Shown: piece by piece, positions 15,066 to 15,468 of the stretch | Layout: every line of letters starts with the position of its first letter | How positions within the stretch are numbered: position 1 is the first letter of the stretch | Source of the DNA: CAVWDI01 sp046259385 | GTDB lineage: Bacteria > Chloroflexota > Anaerolineae > Anaerolineales > UBA4823 | Length of the DNA stretch: 15,468 nucleotides | Assembly (NCBI GenBank): GCA_046259385.1 | Contig: JBJYWI010000247.1 | Coordinates: 1 to 15,468, forward strand | Direction of reading: 5' to 3' | Translations under genes and position numbers: made by a program | The notes under the pieces: model-generated | What the model saw: only the letters and a program-made list of their open reading frames with translations | What the model was told of the DNA's origin: nothing | Databases searched by the model: none

Positions 15066-15468
15066 TTTTCTAAAAGCCAAGACCTAGCAAAATCCAAAGC
15101 CTCATCCGAAGTTGAGACTTCACCAATAACTTGAGCTTCCTTCACAGCCTCAAGTATCTCTCCAATTATTGGACCAGGATTGAGTTTAAGTACCGATAAC
15201 AAGTTATCTCCATTGATTAGTGGTTTGGGTGAGATTTTTTCATCTCGGTTAAACCACCAGGATTCGAATAATATCTGGATTGTATTCACAAGATTAATCC
15301 AAATATCTTTAGGCATTGAATACCCAAATTGTGCTATTGTGTGTGCCAGCGATATAAGACAAATATCAATCCCCAGAGAATTTGAGCTTTTAAAAAAATG
15401 ATAAATTTCCAGATCGGTCGGAGGTTTTTTTGTCTTCGATAGGATATAGGGTTCATTAAAGTAATTGA
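15062..15468 (-). CDS. CCA-adding enzyme/poly(A) polymerase-like protein, C-terminal part (partial)
   Basis: The minus strand stays open from the right edge to the TAA at 15062-15064, giving about 135 C-terminal codons; the start lies outside the window, and the ATG at 15316 is internal. The segment PLINGDNLLSVLKLNPGP, followed by IIGEILEAVKEAQ and EVSTSDEALDFA, matches the C-terminal domain of bacterial CCA tRNA nucleotidyltransferases and related HD-domain proteins. The upstream stretch (IYHFFKSSNSLGIDICLISLAHTIA) fits the helical region that follows the HD domain. The nucleotidyltransferase head is not in view, so the enzyme could be a true CCA-adding enzyme or an HD-domain relative. Its stop overlaps that of the ten-cysteine gene in the shared TTAA. 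Confidence 0.8.
   Translation of the reverse strand, partial: NYFNEPYILSKTKKPPTDLEIYHFFKSSNSLGIDICLISLAHTIAQFGYSMPKDIWINLVNTIQILFESWWFNRDEKISPKPLINGDNLLSVLKLNPGPIIGEILEAVKEAQVIGEVSTSDEALDFARSWLLEN

Noticed and set aside
1..15468. A search for CRISPR arrays, insertion sequences, prophage blocks, tRNA or rRNA genes and defence-gene clusters.
   Set aside because: No regularly spaced repeats, transposase or integrase, tRNA-like or rRNA-like sequence, or defence-gene hallmark was seen; the gpF-like cysteine motif in the 98-residue protein is the only phage-reminiscent signal and stands alone.

Overview
The window looks like chromosomal DNA from an AT-rich bacterium. The gene mix suggests a free-living, heterotrophic member of the Chloroflexota, perhaps Anaerolineae: a mitochondrial-like two-subunit pyruvate dehydrogenase E1, a glycogen operon with a very large GH13 protein, a membrane-anchored DsbA-like protein and a soluble GAF histidine kinase. 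This placement is an inference from gene content and protein style; no rRNA or tRNA gene is present to confirm it. I see no mobile element, CRISPR array or phage block, and the window reads mostly as core metabolism.

Layout. Positions 1-1419 (minus strand) hold pdhA followed by the start of pdhB, which runs off the left edge. A 342-base regulatory gap (1420-1761) carries a near-consensus extended -10 box and a strong leader hairpin for pdhA, and a weaker promoter facing right. Positions 1762-9873 (plus strand) hold a predicted beta-propeller lipoprotein, a 1194-residue GH13 protein, glycogen synthase (glgA) and 4-alpha-glucanotransferase (malQ). The last three are tightly packed and form a probable alpha-glucan operon. 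A perfect 20-base palindrome lies just before glgA.

Next come a 63-residue zinc-ribbon protein (minus) and, divergent from it, a PduO-type cobalamin adenosyltransferase (plus) whose -10 box is placed so that the transcript would start on the A of the ATG. Positions 10832-14456 (minus strand) hold, in order of transcription, a GAF histidine kinase, an OmpR-type response regulator overlapping it by four bases, a tandem GNAT acetyltransferase and a membrane-anchored DsbA-like thiol oxidoreductase. After a 312-base AT-rich gap come a 98-residue ten-cysteine protein (plus) and the C-terminal part of a CCA-adding/poly(A) polymerase-like protein (minus). The stop codons of these last two overlap in a shared TTAA.

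How the genes work together. GlgA would extend alpha-1,4-glucan from ADP-glucose and MalQ would rearrange chains. The GH13 protein, retaining a full catalytic triad, would act on the same polymer with an unknown specificity; no branching enzyme (glgB) or ADP-glucose pyrophosphorylase (glgC) is in view. The most unusual items are this GH13 protein with its large unassigned ends and altered region IV, the palindrome before glgA, the pdhA leader that could mask its own ribosome binding site, the predicted leaderless adenosyltransferase mRNA, and the small ten-cysteine protein. I found no clear sign of an entirely new multi-gene system.
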